Shown here piece after piece: positions 1-5,508 of a stretch of DNA of 5,508 bases. Source of the stretch: Bacteroidota bacterium (GTDB lineage: Bacteria > Bacteroidota > Bacteroidia > B-17B0 > B-17BO); contig JANXRU010000170.1 of the NCBI GenBank assembly GCA_025356715.1, positions 1-5,508 of the forward strand, given 5' to 3'. The notes below the pieces were generated by a model, which saw nothing but the letters and a program-made list of their open reading frames with translations, ran no database searches and was not told the DNA's origin. Both the position numbers and the translations under genes were made by a program. The first letter of the stretch is position 1; each line of letters opens with the position of its first letter.

Positions 1-977
1 GTGAAGGTTTAACAGCTGTTGTTTCTGTTAAAGTACAAGAACCTCAATTTGAAGGGCAAACTAAAACTAAATTAGGTAACAGCGAAGTAACTGGTGCGGT
101 GGATCAGGCAATTAGCGAAGCCTTAAATAATTACTTAGAAGAACATCCAAAACAAGCACGCTTAATCGTTGATAAAGTTGTGTTAGCTGCAACTGCCCGT
201 CACGCCGCTCGTAAAGCGCGCGAAATGGTGCAACGTAAATCAGTAATGTCTGGTTCGGGCTTGCCTGGTAAGTTAGCGGATTGCGCTAACAACGATCCTT
301 TAGCTTGCGAATTATTTTTAGTAGAAGGGGATTCTGCGGGTGGTACTGCTAAACAAGGCCGTAACCGTGATTTTCAAGCTATTTTACCTTTAAGAGGAAA
401 AATCTTAAATGTAGAAAAGGCGATGGAATATAAAATCTACGAAAATGAAGAGATTAAAAATATCTTTACCGCTTTAGGCGTATTTAGAGGAACTAAAGAA
501 GATGACCGCGCATTAAATATCGAAAAACTACGTTACCATAAAGTAGTGATTATGTGTGATGCCGATGTCGATGGTTCTCATATCACTACACTTATTTTAA
601 CCTTCTTCTTTCGTCACATGCGTGAGTTAGTAGAAAAAGGACACGTTTATATTGCTGCTCCTCCTTTATACCAAGTTAAAAAAGGTAAGGAATTTAGATA
701 CTGCTGGAACGAAGATGATAGAGCAATTGCCATAAAAGAATTAGGTGGTGAAAAAACAGATAGCGTAAACGTACAACGTTATAAAGGTTTAGGAGAGATG
801 AATGCTATTCAACTTTGGGAAACAACTTTAGACCCAAGCACGCGTACTTTACGACAAGTAAACATTGATAGCGCTGCTGAAGCGGATCGAGTATTTGCCA
901 TGTTAATGGGCGATGAAGTTCCTCCTCGTAGAGAATTCATCGAGCAAAACGCCAAGTACGCAAAGATTGATGCATAA
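1..977 (+). CDS. gyrB: DNA gyrase subunit B, C-terminal part (5' end lies outside the window)
   Basis: This encodes the ATPase/TOPRIM subunit of DNA gyrase, which with GyrA introduces negative supercoils into DNA in the cytoplasm. Reading is open from base 3 with no start codon, so about 324 C-terminal residues are visible; the GTG at 99 is an internal valine. In order I see the end of the transducer domain with the QTK loop (57-65, the lysine that contacts ATP gamma-phosphate), the TOPRIM signature EGDSAGG (324-344, general-base Glu), PLRGK (387-401), the metal-binding DADVDG (558-575), and the [10 protein letters not shown] tail motif (774-803). The protein ends KYAKIDA, typical of GyrB. 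Little separates [10 protein letters not shown] from [10 protein letters not shown], so the roughly 170-residue insert of E. coli GyrB is absent, as in shorter GyrBs. ParE is the alternative; the tail motif and ending favour GyrB. No terminator is evident after the TAA. Confidence 0.96.
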   Translation, partial: EGLTAVVSVKVQEPQFEGQTKTKLGNSEVTGAVDQAISEALNNYLEEHPKQARLIVDKVVLAATARHAARKAREMVQRKSVMSGSGLPGKLADCANNDPLACELFLVEGDSAGGTAKQGRNRDFQAILPLRGKILNVEKAMEYKIYENEEIKNIFTALGVFRGTKEDDRALNIEKLRYHKVVIMCDADVDGSHITTLILTFFFRHMRELVEKGHVYIAAPPLYQVKKGKEFRYCWNEDDRAIAIKELGGEKTDSVNVQRYKGLGEMNAIQLWETTLDPSTRTLRQVNIDSAAEADRVFAMLMGDEVPPRREFIEQNAKYAKIDA

Positions 978-987
978 ATAATTAGTC

Positions 988-1016
988 AATTTGATGATTA
1001 GATAATTTGATAATTA
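988..1016. repeat. Short AT-rich direct repeat in the gyrB-mdh spacer
   Basis: Two 13-bp copies, AATTTGATGATTA (988-1000) and AATTTGATAATTA (1004-1016), differ at one position and are separated by GAT, giving a 16-bp period. The rest of the 978-1102 spacer is AT-rich, with no tRNA, no convincing hairpin-plus-T-tract and no clear TAnnTTTG promoter box. From memory, similar GATAATTTGATAATTTG strings recur in intergenic DNA of several Bacteroidota genomes. This could therefore be a remnant of such a dispersed simple repeat, or just low-complexity sequence. No function is shown. Confidence 0.5.
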
Positions 1017-1102
1017 ACTATCAGTTCAAAAACAAAAAACTAATTTCAAACATTAATATTCTAAAAAAATCATTTATTAAACAATCTAAAATCAACCATC
1101 AA

Positions 1103-2044
1103 ATGACAAAAGTATCAGTAATCGGCGCTGGAAATGTAGGCGCAACTTGTGCAGAATATATTGCACTTAGAAAAATCGCAAGTGAAGTAGTAATTCTTGA
1201 CATCAAAGAAAACTTTGCAGAAGGAAAAGCATTAGATTTAATGCAAACTGCTTCGTTAAATGGCTTTAACACTAAAATTAGTGGTAGCACTAATGATTAT
1301 GCTAAAACAGCTGGTAGCGATGTAGTAGTAGTTACATCTGGTATTCCTCGTAAACCAGGCATGACTCGTGAAGAATTAATTGGTATCAACGCAGGTATTG
1401 TAAAAACAGTAACTGAAAACGTTTTAAAAAATTCACCAAAAGCAATTATAATCATTGTAAGTAATCCAATGGATACAATGACTTACTTAGCATTAAAGGA
1501 AAGCAAATTAGATAAGCACCGCATTATTGGAATGGGTGGTATTTTAGATAGCTCACGTTTTAAATGTTATTTATCACAAGCATTAAATGCTCCCGCAAGT
1601 GATGTGCAAGGTTATGTTATCGGCGGACACGGTGATACTACTATGATCCCATTAACACGTTTAGCAACTTATAACGGAACTCCGGTTGCGAAATATATGG
1701 ATGCTGATAAATTGAAAAAAGTTGCAGCTGATACAATGGTAGGCGGCGCAACTTTAACAGGCATGTTAGGTACTTCAGCTTGGTATGCACCCGGTGCTTC
1801 AGTTGCAGCATTAGTAGATAGCATCGTAAACGATCACAAAAAATTATACACTTGTTGCGTTTCTTTAGATGGCGAGTACGGACAAAAAGATATTTGTTTA
1901 GGTGTTCCTGTTGTAATTGGAAAAAATGGCTGGGAAAAAATCGTTGACTTCAGCTTAAACGATGAAGAAAAAGCAGCATTCGTAAAAAGTGCTGAAGCAG
2001 TTCGCGCGATGAACAAAGTGTTAAGCGACATGAAGGCAGTTTAA
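1103..2044 (+). CDS. mdh: Malate dehydrogenase, NAD-dependent, LDH-like type
   Basis: It interconverts malate and oxaloacetate with NAD+/NADH in the TCA cycle, in the cytoplasm. The 313-residue product has the usual family length. The Rossmann motif GAGNVG is at residues 8-13, and Asp33 at the end of the second strand indicates NAD rather than NADP. The mobile loop carries the substrate arginines Arg83 and Arg89 in IPRKPGMTREE; Arg83 stands where lactate dehydrogenase has Gln, which marks malate specificity. SNPMD is at 120-124. The catalytic pair is Asp149 (LDSSRF, with substrate-binding Arg152) and His176 (GGHGD). I chose the ATG at 1103 because it sits directly before the first Rossmann strand; reading on to a TTG at 1007 would add 32 Lys/Asn/Ile-rich residues unlike the family. 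No Shine-Dalgarno is visible (upstream bases are CAACCATCAA), which is normal in Bacteroidota. Six of seven Arg codons are CGT/CGC, fitting high expression. A terminator follows. Confidence 0.97.
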   Translation: MTKVSVIGAGNVGATCAEYIALRKIASEVVILDIKENFAEGKALDLMQTASLNGFNTKISGSTNDYAKTAGSDVVVVTSGIPRKPGMTREELIGINAGIVKTVTENVLKNSPKAIIIIVSNPMDTMTYLALKESKLDKHRIIGMGGILDSSRFKCYLSQALNAPASDVQGYVIGGHGDTTMIPLTRLATYNGTPVAKYMDADKLKKVAADTMVGGATLTGMLGTSAWYAPGASVAALVDSIVNDHKKLYTCCVSLDGEYGQKDICLGVPVVIGKNGWEKIVDFSLNDEEKAAFVKSAEAVRAMNKVLSDMKAV

Positions 2045-2067
2045 TTTTTAAATAATTTAATTAAGAG

Positions 2068-2097
2068 AAAGAGGAAGCATAAGCTTCCTTTTTTTTT
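2068..2097 (+). terminator. Rho-independent terminator of mdh
   Basis: A perfect 7-bp stem AGGAAGC/GCTTCCT (2072-2078 with 2083-2089) encloses an ATAA loop. It can extend through a G-U pair and three A-U pairs into the upstream AAAG. A run of nine T (2089-2097) begins at the base of the core stem. It lies 23 bp after the mdh stop and should separate mdh from the next gene. Confidence 0.9.
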
Positions 2098-2109
2098 GCA
2101 GGAATATTG

Positions 2110-2124
2110 TATATTTGATCAAAT
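2110..2124 (+). promoter_or_regulatory. Possible Bacteroidota -7 box and palindrome overlapping the start codon
   Basis: TATATTTG (2110-2117) matches the Bacteroidota -7 consensus TAnnTTTG. No TTG lies at the usual distance of about 19-21 bp upstream; the nearest, at 2096-2098, is too close. If used, transcription would start close to the ATG at 2123, giving an almost leaderless mRNA. ATTTGATCAAAT (2113-2124) is also a perfect 12-bp palindrome that runs into the start codon. Both may be chance in sequence this AT-rich. Confidence 0.25.
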
Positions 2125-3925
2125 GATAAGAAACAAAAAATATCTAATCGGTTTGTTTCTGGCAATAATTGCTATTCTGACGGTGAGCATTTATTTCCCT
2201 TCTCTTAATAATAAATTTCTGAATGATTGGGATGATGGTGTATACGTAACTAATAACACCCAAATTAAATCACTTCACGGTGATAGTATTTCTTATACAT
2301 TAAAAAAAACATTTAGAAGTTACACTTATGGACATTACCATCCGCTAACAATGCTTAGTTATTGTATTGAATATAATTTGTCAAGATTAAATCCTAAAAC
2401 CTATCATACAACAAATTTAATTCTGCACATTTTAAATTCGTTCCTTGTTTTTGCGCTGATTTGGCTTTTGGTAAGGCAATCGTTGGTTGCTTTTATCACT
2501 GCGCTTTTATTTGCCTTACATCCAATGCATGTTGAAACTGTAGCGTGGATAGCAGACCGTAAGGACCTGTTGTGCTCGTTGTTTTTTATTGGGGCGATGT
2601 GTACTTATGTAATGTATCATCAAAACCAAAATAAAAAATATTATGTATTCACTTTTGTTCTGTTTGTTTTAGCGCTGTTCTCAAAAGCGATGGCAATTAC
2701 TTTTCCGATTGTGCTTTTTGCTTTGGATTATTTTATGACTGGAAAATTCTCAATTAGAAACAGTAAAGGAAAATTGCCATTTTTCACTCTCTCTTTAATT
2801 TTTGGTTACGTTTCTATTCTTGCTCAAAAGTCAAACGATGCGTTGGCTGATCTTGATCATATTAATTTTTTAGAGAAAATAATGTTTAGCAGCTATTCAG
2901 TAATAATGTATGTTGTCAACCTATTTTCTTTTTCAAATATATCTGCATTTTATAATTATCCATTAACTGAGAACGGAAAATACCCGGTAATATTTTATGT
3001 CGCACCATTTTTACTTATTGGTTTAATATGGTTACTCCTGAAAGTAAAAGAACAAAAAAAACTAATACGATTTGGTTTTGCATTTTTTATAATTACAATT
3101 GCATTGGTGCTGCAAATTATTCCTGCAGGAAATGTTATAATGGCTGATCGTTATACTTATATTCCATACATTGGTTTATTCTTTGTGATTGCAAGTTTTA
3201 GTAATTCTTTGATCACGAATACTAAATCGAAATCCACAAAACCAATTGTAATAGCAGTTTTAGTAATTTATTTGGGTGCCTGCTGTTATTTTACTTTTAA
3301 CAGAACAAAAATTTGGAAAGACAGCATGACACTTTGGTCAGATACCATTGAAAAAAATCCGGATGCCGCATTGCCTTATAGTAATCGTGCTGCTTTATTT
3401 GTAAAACAAAACCAAACTGAGAAAGCCATTTCTGATTTGGATCACGCAATAAGAATAAGGCCGAATTATGTAACGGCACATTATAACCGCGGAGTTGCTT
3501 TTATGCGATTAGGAAAGTTTAATGAAGCAGTCGGTGATTTTAGCATGGTGCTTCAAAATAATTCGCGCGATATTATTTCCGTTTATATGAACCGTGGTGA
3601 TGCCTACATGCAATTAGCAGATTATAAAGAAGCTATTGAAGATTATTCTTCAGCTCTAAGTTATGATAACAGGTTTGGACAAGCATATTATAACCGAGGA
3701 CTTGTGTTTTATACCATAAATCAATACAAGGAAGCTATCGAGGATTTTAGTTTAGCAATACGGTTTGATCCTAATAACGGACAAGCGTATTATTTAAGAG
3801 CGTGGTGTTTGTATAAAATTTCTGATTTTAAAAATGCATTGGAGGATGCTAATGCCGCTCAAAAATTAAGATATCCCGTTAAACAAAGTTTTATTAGTGA
3901 TATCCTTGCGAAGATAAAATCTTAA
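2123..3925 (+). CDS. Polytopic membrane protein, TMTC-like GT-C glycosyltransferase with C-terminal TPR repeats
   Basis: It has 600 residues. The N-terminal about 395 residues form roughly ten to twelve hydrophobic helices, starting at 8-25. The first extracytoplasmic loop carries LNDWDDGVY (Asp35, Asp37, Asp38), the position of the acidic metal/lipid-phosphate motif in GT-C enzymes. Further TMTC-like motifs are HYHPLTMLSY (71-80), HPMHVETVAWIADRKD (133-148), FSKAMAITFP (186-195), NISAFYNYP (272-280) and MADRYTYIPY (340-349). About five tetratricopeptide repeats follow (roughly 414-447, 448-481, 484-517, 518-551, 552-585), with recurring YNRG and YKEAIEDF patterns. By analogy it would transfer a sugar from a polyprenyl-phosphate donor at the cytoplasmic membrane, with the TPR block binding the acceptor or a partner, probably in the periplasm. 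Donor, acceptor and topology are inferred. The ATG at 2123 is preferred over a TTG at 2096, which lies in the upstream terminator T-tract. Arginine codons are mostly AGA/AGG, unlike mdh. It could instead be a catalytically inactive membrane TPR scaffold. Confidence 0.75.
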   Translation: MIRNKKYLIGLFLAIIAILTVSIYFPSLNNKFLNDWDDGVYVTNNTQIKSLHGDSISYTLKKTFRSYTYGHYHPLTMLSYCIEYNLSRLNPKTYHTTNLILHILNSFLVFALIWLLVRQSLVAFITALLFALHPMHVETVAWIADRKDLLCSLFFIGAMCTYVMYHQNQNKKYYVFTFVLFVLALFSKAMAITFPIVLFALDYFMTGKFSIRNSKGKLPFFTLSLIFGYVSILAQKSNDALADLDHINFLEKIMFSSYSVIMYVVNLFSFSNISAFYNYPLTENGKYPVIFYVAPFLLIGLIWLLLKVKEQKKLIRFGFAFFIITIALVLQIIPAGNVIMADRYTYIPYIGLFFVIASFSNSLITNTKSKSTKPIVIAVLVIYLGACCYFTFNRTKIWKDSMTLWSDTIEKNPDAALPYSNRAALFVKQNQTEKAISDLDHAIRIRPNYVTAHYNRGVAFMRLGKFNEAVGDFSMVLQNNSRDIISVYMNRGDAYMQLADYKEAIEDYSSALSYDNRFGQAYYNRGLVFYTINQYKEAIEDFSLAIRFDPNNGQAYYLRAWCLYKISDFKNALEDANAAQKLRYPVKQSFISDILAKIKS

Positions 3926-3927
3926 GA

Positions 3928-4824
3928 TCATTTAAATTCTAAATAAGGAATTAGTTTTTTCAATTGCGCTTCATCCGAAATGCAAATCTTTAAGTGTTCA
4001 AGTTTTGTAATGACTCCATTTTTTCGGCGGTAATCAAAAATCGCTTTGGTGTCTTCGTAACTAATGTAAGGATGCGCGTTTAGTTTTTTAAAATCTTCTG
4101 TATTGATGTCTAATTTTTTAATTAAGGAAGCATCCACCTTCACATAATTTTTTATGACTTGAAATAACGAATCTGTAAAACCAAAAACCTCTTTTAATTG
4201 TTCTGATGAATAAAAGCCACCTAATAAAGTTCTGTATTTTAAAATTCGTTTAGCGTAACCCGGGCCAATTCCGGGCAAGGGCAATAAACCAATGCTGTCA
4301 ACTGTATTTAATTCAACTACCTTAATTTGTTTTCCTGTTTGTCGAGCGAGGGTGTTTTCTTTTGGTTCTTGTTGAGCCAATTTGTTTTCTTTTTTGTTTC
4401 CGTCATTAATTAAAATATATTTTTCAAGTTTTGTGTAAAGTTCGGTATTAATTCCATAAACTTTTTTCAGATCCTCTTTTTTATTGAAGCGTGCGCCTTT
4501 ATTACGGTAATTGAGAAATGTGTTTGCTGTTTTCTCAAAGAAGCCAAGTTTAATTAATTGTTCTTTTGTTACGGAGTTTGGATCAAATACAAATAGGTCG
4601 TTGTTTTCAGAGGAAGAATCAGTAGCTGATAGATTTTCGTTTAGTTCAGGCAATTTTACGCTAGAGAAATCTGCAATTAAAATAGGTTCAGGTTTTATAA
4701 AAGAAGAAATACTTAATCTTAGAATGAACAACAGAAATACAATTGAACACAAAACCAATAAACCGTTCCGTTGTTGTTTATTAAATCCAAACCAAGCGCT
4801 TAAAAACCGGTGAACAAAATTCAT
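3928..4824 (-). CDS. Membrane-anchored helix-hairpin-helix (ComEA-like) protein
   Basis: It has 298 residues. A short basic N-terminus is followed by one transmembrane segment (about 21-39), then a Ser/Asn-rich linker, so the bulk probably faces the periplasm. Three ComEA-like units follow: 80-139 (FDPNSVTKEQL ... ARFNKKEDLKKVYGI), 171-231 (ELNTVDSIGL ... GGFYSSEQLKEVFGF) and 238-297 (LDINTEDFKKL ... VITKLEHLK). Only the middle unit keeps the DNA-binding hairpin consensus LPGIGPGYAKRI (183-194); the outer units retain the YR turn but have degenerate hairpins. HHH domains bind DNA backbone non-specifically, and ComEA binds incoming DNA during transformation. A role in DNA uptake is possible but not shown, and structural use of the fold is equally open. 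A Lys/Glu/Gln-rich linker (141-168) separates units one and two. The ATG at 4824 lies 2 bp after the permease stop, with no Shine-Dalgarno, so co-transcription and translational coupling with the permease are likely. Its stop lies 2 bp from that of the opposing gene. Confidence 0.85.
   Translation of the reverse strand: MNFVHRFLSAWFGFNKQQRNGLLVLCSIVFLLFILRLSISSFIKPEPILIADFSSVKLPELNENLSATDSSSENNDLFVFDPNSVTKEQLIKLGFFEKTANTFLNYRNKGARFNKKEDLKKVYGINTELYTKLEKYILINDGNKKENKLAQQEPKENTLARQTGKQIKVVELNTVDSIGLLPLPGIGPGYAKRILKYRTLLGGFYSSEQLKEVFGFTDSLFQVIKNYVKVDASLIKKLDINTEDFKKLNAHPYISYEDTKAIFDYRRKNGVITKLEHLKICISDEAQLKKLIPYLEFK
3935..3960 (+). terminator. Weak candidate terminator for the GT-C/TPR gene, inside the opposing CDS
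   Basis: AATTCT (3935-3940) can pair with GGAATT (3947-3952) around an AAATAA loop, followed after AG by six T (3955-3960). The stem has one G-C pair and one G-U pair, so it would be marginal. It starts 10 bp after the stop of the plus-strand gene and lies in the last codons of the minus-strand HHH gene. It is the only hairpin-plus-T-tract I see near this convergent junction. Confidence 0.25.
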
Positions 4825-4826
4825 TT

Positions 4827-5508
4827 TTATTTTGCTTTTTTTCTGTTAAATAAATAAAACACGGGTATGCCCAATAAGATCATTAATACACCCATGCCTG
4901 TATTAAAGGTTTTAAATACTAATAGATCTATGCAAATAAACCCTGCCAGTAAAATATAAAGTACAGGAATTATTGGATAGCCAAATGCTTTATAAGGACG
5001 GGGTGTATCCGGTTCTTTTTTTCGTAAAATAAAAATACCACTAATGGTGACAATGTAAAAAATTAAAGATGCGAACGTAGCGTAGTCTAACAGATCTCCA
5101 TACGAACCGCTTAAACATAATACGCTTGCCCAAATGGCTTGCATAACTAATGCTTTTGCAGGAACACCAAAACTATTTAGTTCTTTTGCTTTCGGAAAAA
5201 ACAGATCATTAGCTGCCATAGATTGAAATAAACGTGAGCCCGCTAAAATTAAACCATTGTTACAGCCAAAAGTTGAGATCATAATTAAAGCAGCCATTAA
5301 ATATTGTGATGTGTTTCCGAAAACTGTAAATAAAGCAGCGGTTCCAACTCTGTCGTTTTGCGCAAACATAATTCCTTTTCCTAAAGCATCAACTGCATTC
5401 GGATCGCCTTTAACAGGAAGCAACATTAAATAAGCAATGTTAGCAAGAATGTAAATGATGGTTACTAAACCTGTTCCAATAAATAATCCTAAAGGAATGT
5501 TTCGTTGT
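4827..5508 (-). CDS. APC-family amino acid permease, C-terminal half (5' end lies outside the window)
   Basis: This is an integral inner-membrane transporter of the amino acid-polyamine-organocation superfamily, most like the L-type/LAT-like branch. Reading stays open on the minus strand from the right edge to TAA at 4827-4829, giving 226 visible residues, roughly half of a usual 450-490-residue permease. The ATG at 5426 is internal: the codons before it read QRNIPLGLFIGTGLVTIIYI, the typical start of a mid-protein helix. Hydrophobic helices lie at about 8-30, 68-90, 117-134, 143-161, 178-198 and 203-220, consistent with the last six of twelve. Family motifs are STFGCNNGLILAGSR (78-92), followed by a cytoplasmic-loop-like AANDLFFPKAKELNSFGVP, and RPYKAFGYPIIP (170-181) before the penultimate helix. 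The protein ends in a basic NRKKAK tail. Substrate cannot be told from this half. The HHH gene follows after 2 bp; the promoter lies outside the window. Confidence 0.9.
   Translation of the reverse strand, partial: QRNIPLGLFIGTGLVTIIYILANIAYLMLLPVKGDPNAVDALGKGIMFAQNDRVGTAALFTVFGNTSQYLMAALIMISTFGCNNGLILAGSRLFQSMAANDLFFPKAKELNSFGVPAKALVMQAIWASVLCLSGSYGDLLDYATFASLIFYIVTISGIFILRKKEPDTPRPYKAFGYPIIPVLYILLAGFICIDLLVFKTFNTGMGVLMILLGIPVFYLFNRKKAK

Noticed and set aside
1007..1102. N-terminal extension of malate dehydrogenase from a TTG at 1007
   Set aside because: The extra 32 residues are low-complexity Lys/Asn/Ile sequence translated from the AT-rich spacer and direct repeat; the family begins directly before the GAGNVG strand, matching the ATG at 1103.
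978..1102. A tRNA, small RNA or riboswitch in the gyrB-mdh spacer
   Set aside because: The 125-bp spacer is AT-rich with no cloverleaf, no strong stem and no recognisable conserved RNA motif.
1099..1290. Minus-strand open frame of 63 codons within mdh
   Set aside because: It is antisense to the conserved Rossmann region, resembles no family I know, and has no independent context.
1834..2031. Minus-strand open frame of 65 codons within mdh
   Set aside because: It is a shadow of the conserved mdh coding sequence with no recognisable motif.
2096..2122. Upstream TTG start for the GT-C/TPR protein
   Set aside because: The TTG overlaps the T-tract of the mdh terminator, and the nine added residues lack family character; the ATG at 2123 is followed by a normal basic N-terminus and first helix.
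3297..3479. Minus-strand open frame of 60 codons within the TPR region
   Set aside because: It is a shadow of clear TPR coding sequence with no recognisable motif.
3919..3928. Palindrome ATCTTAAGAT at the convergent stops as a bidirectional terminator
   Set aside because: It has no loop, almost no G-C pairs and no T-tract on either side, so it cannot form a credible terminator hairpin.
4511..4813. Plus-strand open frame of 100 codons opposite the HHH gene
   Set aside because: It lies entirely antisense to the anchor, linker and first unit of the HHH protein; its composition looks like reverse-complement coding and it has no family resemblance.
4827..5426. A complete 199-residue permease starting at 5426
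   Set aside because: The frame stays open to the window edge and the upstream codons encode the expected preceding helix, so the ATG is internal and the gene is truncated only by the window.
1..5508. A defence system, mobile element or CRISPR array
   Set aside because: All but about 200 bases are accounted for by housekeeping or common membrane genes; I see no transposase, integrase, nuclease or spaced-repeat array.

Overview
The window looks like ordinary chromosomal DNA from a member of the Bacteroidota. The sequence is AT-rich, start codons lack Shine-Dalgarno motifs, and the visible GyrB part lacks the large insert found in enterobacterial GyrB. The malate dehydrogenase is of the LDH-like kind common in this phylum, and the helix-hairpin-helix protein has the membrane-anchored three-unit form I associate with Bacteroidota. 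This placement is inferred from protein character, not from a search; I do not assign a genus.

Layout. Bases 1-977 hold the 3' part of gyrB (+). A 125-bp AT-rich spacer (978-1102), with a short near-perfect direct repeat at its start, leads into a complete malate dehydrogenase gene, mdh (+, 1103-2044). A clear rho-independent terminator (2068-2097) closes mdh. A complete gene (+, 2123-3925) then encodes a polytopic membrane protein resembling GT-C glycosyltransferases of the TMTC-like kind, with a C-terminal block of about five tetratricopeptide repeats. It converges, with only 2 bp between stop codons, on a minus-strand pair: a membrane-anchored helix-hairpin-helix (ComEA-like) protein (3928-4824) and, 2 bp upstream of it, the C-terminal half of an APC-family amino acid permease (4827 to beyond the window's right edge). 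The pair is spaced like an operon.

How the genes relate. gyrB (DNA supercoiling) and mdh (TCA cycle) are core housekeeping genes that are merely neighbours. The membrane/TPR gene is probably an independent transcription unit, because a strong terminator precedes it; its arginine codon use also differs from mdh. The permease and the HHH protein are probably co-transcribed, but nothing shows a shared function. I found no RNA gene, CRISPR array, insertion sequence, integrase or defence system, and no evidence for an undescribed system. The points most worth checking are the acceptor of the GT-C/TPR protein, the three-unit HHH protein with only one intact hairpin, and the extremely tight convergent junction.
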